Positions 5,122 through 6,737 of a DNA stretch of 6,737 bases are shown here, one piece after another (position 1 is the stretch's first letter; each line of letters opens with the position of its first letter). Origin of the DNA: JAUSKF01 sp964545345 (GTDB lineage: Bacteria > Patescibacteriota > Minisyncoccia > UBA6257 > WO2-44-18); the NCBI GenBank assembly GCA_964545345.1, contig CAZJFE010000034.1:1-6737 (forward strand), read 5' to 3'. Both the position numbers and the translations under genes were made by a program. The notes beneath the pieces were generated by a model that was not told the origin of the DNA, ran no database searches, and worked only from the letters and a program-made list of their open reading frames with translations.

Positions 5122-6737
5122 TTAGGTAACTGCCGGGTTGCCTTTGTCGTCAACGACCCTGTTTTGAGGCCGCTGTCTTTTTAGCTGAATTTTCTCTGAC
5201 GGTCCTCCGGCGGTTTGCGGCGCCTTATATGTTTTTTGTTGTTCACCGACAGCCAGCCCCCCCCTACGCGGTTCAGGTGATGTTCCCCGCCCTTCCCTTA
5301 CTCGCTCTTCGGACGCTGCCCGCTTTTCTTCCTCATCTTTTTTCTTTTGCGCTAATTCTGCGGCCTCGGTAGTTGTTACAAACTTATGTAGATTGAGCAT
5401 TGCTTCATGCCTTAGCGTTCTTTCTTCCGGTTTCAGTTTTTCTATTTTCCCGGATAAATCCTTGACGATTCCGCGCATAATCGGACTTAAAGCATATTTG
5501 TTATTTTCATGCTCCTTGTCTTTAAATTTGAGACTGGCCAACCCAGCGGCGAAGCTTTCTCTTTGAGAGCGATTAAATCCTTTTCCGCCAACTATCTTTT
5601 CTATCAGTTCCGGATTAAGGTTGGCGACAACGTTAGAGTTTTCAAATGATTTTGGATCCTGCGCGGAGAGATCTTTAACGGTCCAATCTTTGGTTGCTTG
5701 GGCGACGTTTGTGCCTAACTCACTTGCCAAATCAAGTCGTTTCTTAATGATTTCTTTACTAACACCCATAGTCTTGGCGGCTTGTAGATATTCACCCCTC
5801 TTCTTAGGATCTAGGTCATCAATCATCTTCGCGTCAACGGCTACCATCGCCCTGGCGGCTCTTTCAGTACTGCTAAAAGCGACGCCCTTAAGAGTTTCCA
5901 TTTTACTTTCTTTGCTGTAGCTGTTAATTTCTTTCGCTCTTTCGGTAACGGCATTGCGGCGAGCCACGTTTGGAGCTTCGGCGGCATTATAAAGACGGGC
6001 CGCGGTACCGTGCGCTCCCACATAGCTCGCGGCTCCAGCGAGTAGTCTATTCATCCGAGAAGTTGCTCCGCTGAAAATTCCCGGAGCGCCACCCCCGCCT
6101 CCTCCGCCGGGACCACCAGGACCTTTTCCTCCTCCGCCCCCACCCCCTCCGAATCCTCTCTGCCATCGGCCTTGTAAGTAACCCGCTCCAGTTGCCCAGC
6201 CGGCGAAAGATTTAGTGGTGTTGTAGATGAATCCCGATCCGGCGATTCCTAAACTGTTGGCGGCCATTAATCCGCCGAAAATCAGACCGATTTGTACGAT
6301 GCCCTGGGTAATAGCGGTGAGAATTGTCGCGTCGAAGATGGAGAATCCCGCCGCCGCCTTAGCCGTACTGTAACCGCTAGCGCCTGCCATTGAGTCGCCA
6401 ATTTCTTTAGAGGTCACGAGCGCTAAATAAAGAAAGAACAGCATTACCGGTAGGAAAATATTCCACCGCAGGAAGGTGTCCCACCACTTTTTCCAGTTGC
6501 TAGAGAGGGCTGGGAAAATCCAACAGACCCAGGCCGCTGGCATCAGTATTAAAAGCAAACTGATAATCACATACCGTACAAACATCATTCCGGCTATTGT
6601 GAAAAAAGTGATCACAATGGCTGAGTTGTAGATAATTGTTAGCGCGAGCGAAGACAACATCAGGAAAAAGGATTGACTCGCTCCGGCGGCGTTTTCTAAG
6701 GCATCAACGGATGGCTTGGCAGTGTTCAGCAGCTGAA
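5122..6737 (-). CDS. VirB6/TrbL-like channel protein (5' end outside window)
   Basis: The frame is open to the right edge, so the Met at 6660 is probably internal: 25 more sense codons precede it (…SVDALENAAGASQSFFL). At least 537 residues are visible. Counting from that Met, hydrophobic segments lie at about 3-28, 29-50, 64-83 and 108-133. Between them is a tryptophan-rich loop (SSNWKKWWDTFLRWNIF) like that of TrbL/VirB6 proteins, the polytopic inner-membrane channel subunits of type IV secretion. Residues 169-194 are a poly-glycine linker. After it come about 320 soluble residues: an Ala-rich part, charged helices (EINSYSKESKMETLKG, AKTMGVSKEIIKKRLD), a Lys/Glu-rich coil near 435-455 and a basic disordered end. 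Such C-terminal extensions are known in some VirB6 homologues, though I do not recognise this one. The TAA at 5122-5124 is two bases before the next ATG. The assignment rests on topology, the tryptophan loop and the PrgI-VirB4 context. Confidence 0.82.
   Translation of the reverse strand, partial: QLLNTAKPSVDALENAAGASQSFFLMLSSLALTIIYNSAIVITFFTIAGMMFVRYVIISLLLILMPAAWVCWIFPALSSNWKKWWDTFLRWNIFLPVMLFFLYLALVTSKEIGDSMAGASGYSTAKAAAGFSIFDATILTAITQGIVQIGLIFGGLMAANSLGIAGSGFIYNTTKSFAGWATGAGYLQGRWQRGFGGGGGGGGKGPGGPGGGGGGGAPGIFSGATSRMNRLLAGAASYVGAHGTAARLYNAAEAPNVARRNAVTERAKEINSYSKESKMETLKGVAFSSTERAARAMVAVDAKMIDDLDPKKRGEYLQAAKTMGVSKEIIKKRLDLASELGTNVAQATKDWTVKDLSAQDPKSFENSNVVANLNPELIEKIVGGKGFNRSQRESFAAGLASLKFKDKEHENNKYALSPIMRGIVKDLSGKIEKLKPEERTLRHEAMLNLHKFVTTTEAAELAQKKKDEEEKRAASEERVREGRGTSPEPRRGGLAVGEQQKTYKAPQTAGGPSEKIQLKRQRPQNRVVDDKGNPAVT
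6079..6156 (-). repeat. Poly-glycine/proline linker in the VirB6-like protein
   Basis: Low-complexity coding DNA, C-rich on the plus strand, giving two glycine runs (8 and 7 residues) separated by KGPGGP and closed by APG. It separates the membrane domain from the soluble C-terminal domain. The frame is held through the run, with recognisable protein on both sides, so a sequencing slip is not needed to explain it. The exact glycine count may vary between strains by slippage. Confidence 0.8.

Noticed and set aside
6079..6156. Poly-C/poly-G tract as an assembly error or phase-variable switch
   Set aside because: The frame is kept with normal protein on both sides, and the runs are broken by other codons. 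It contains no long pure homopolymer of the kind expected for a switch.

Overview
The window reads as part of a chromosomal locus from a Candidate Phyla Radiation (Patescibacteria) bacterium. The grounds are the gene set and the style of the proteins, not a marker gene: a PrgI/VirB3-like protein, a VirB4 ATPase and a VirB6/TrbL-like membrane protein sit next to lineage-style proteins with low-complexity tails. Genes are packed end to end and Shine-Dalgarno sites are few. Base composition is moderate. Stop codons are TAA, TAG and TGA, so nothing suggests the TGA=Gly code of some CPR lineages. Class or species cannot be named from this sequence.

All six supported genes lie on the minus strand, so transcription runs from high to low coordinates. 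In that order they are: (1) a VirB6/TrbL-like polytopic membrane protein, cut by the right edge (5122-6737), with a poly-glycine linker and a long soluble C-terminal domain; (2) a 222-residue helical protein with a proline-rich tail (4451-5119); (3) a PrgI-family protein with a long Pro/Gln-rich tail (3879-4445); (4) a VirB4-family ATPase (1497-3878); (5) a 318-residue membrane protein whose C-terminal half is a regular series of glycine-led heptads (536-1492); (6) a secreted protein with an Ig/PKD-like beta region, cut by the left edge (1-490). Genes 1 to 5 are separated by 0 to 5 bases and look like one polycistronic unit. Gene 6 follows a 45-base gap that holds a candidate extended -10 promoter.

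Together genes 1, 3 and 4 form the inner-membrane energy and channel core of a type IV secretion or DNA-transfer machine, in the same VirB6-VirB3-VirB4 order as prgH-prgI-prgJ of Gram-positive conjugation systems. Relaxase, VirD4 coupling protein, VirB1-like hydrolase and outer-membrane subunits are not visible here, so the substrate and direction of transport are open. The two proteins downstream of VirB4 and the helical protein between VirB6 and PrgI are the least explained parts. The best candidate for something new is the glycine-heptad membrane protein.

No RNA gene, CRISPR array, insertion sequence, attachment site or convincing terminator was seen. There is no gene-free stretch longer than 45 bases.
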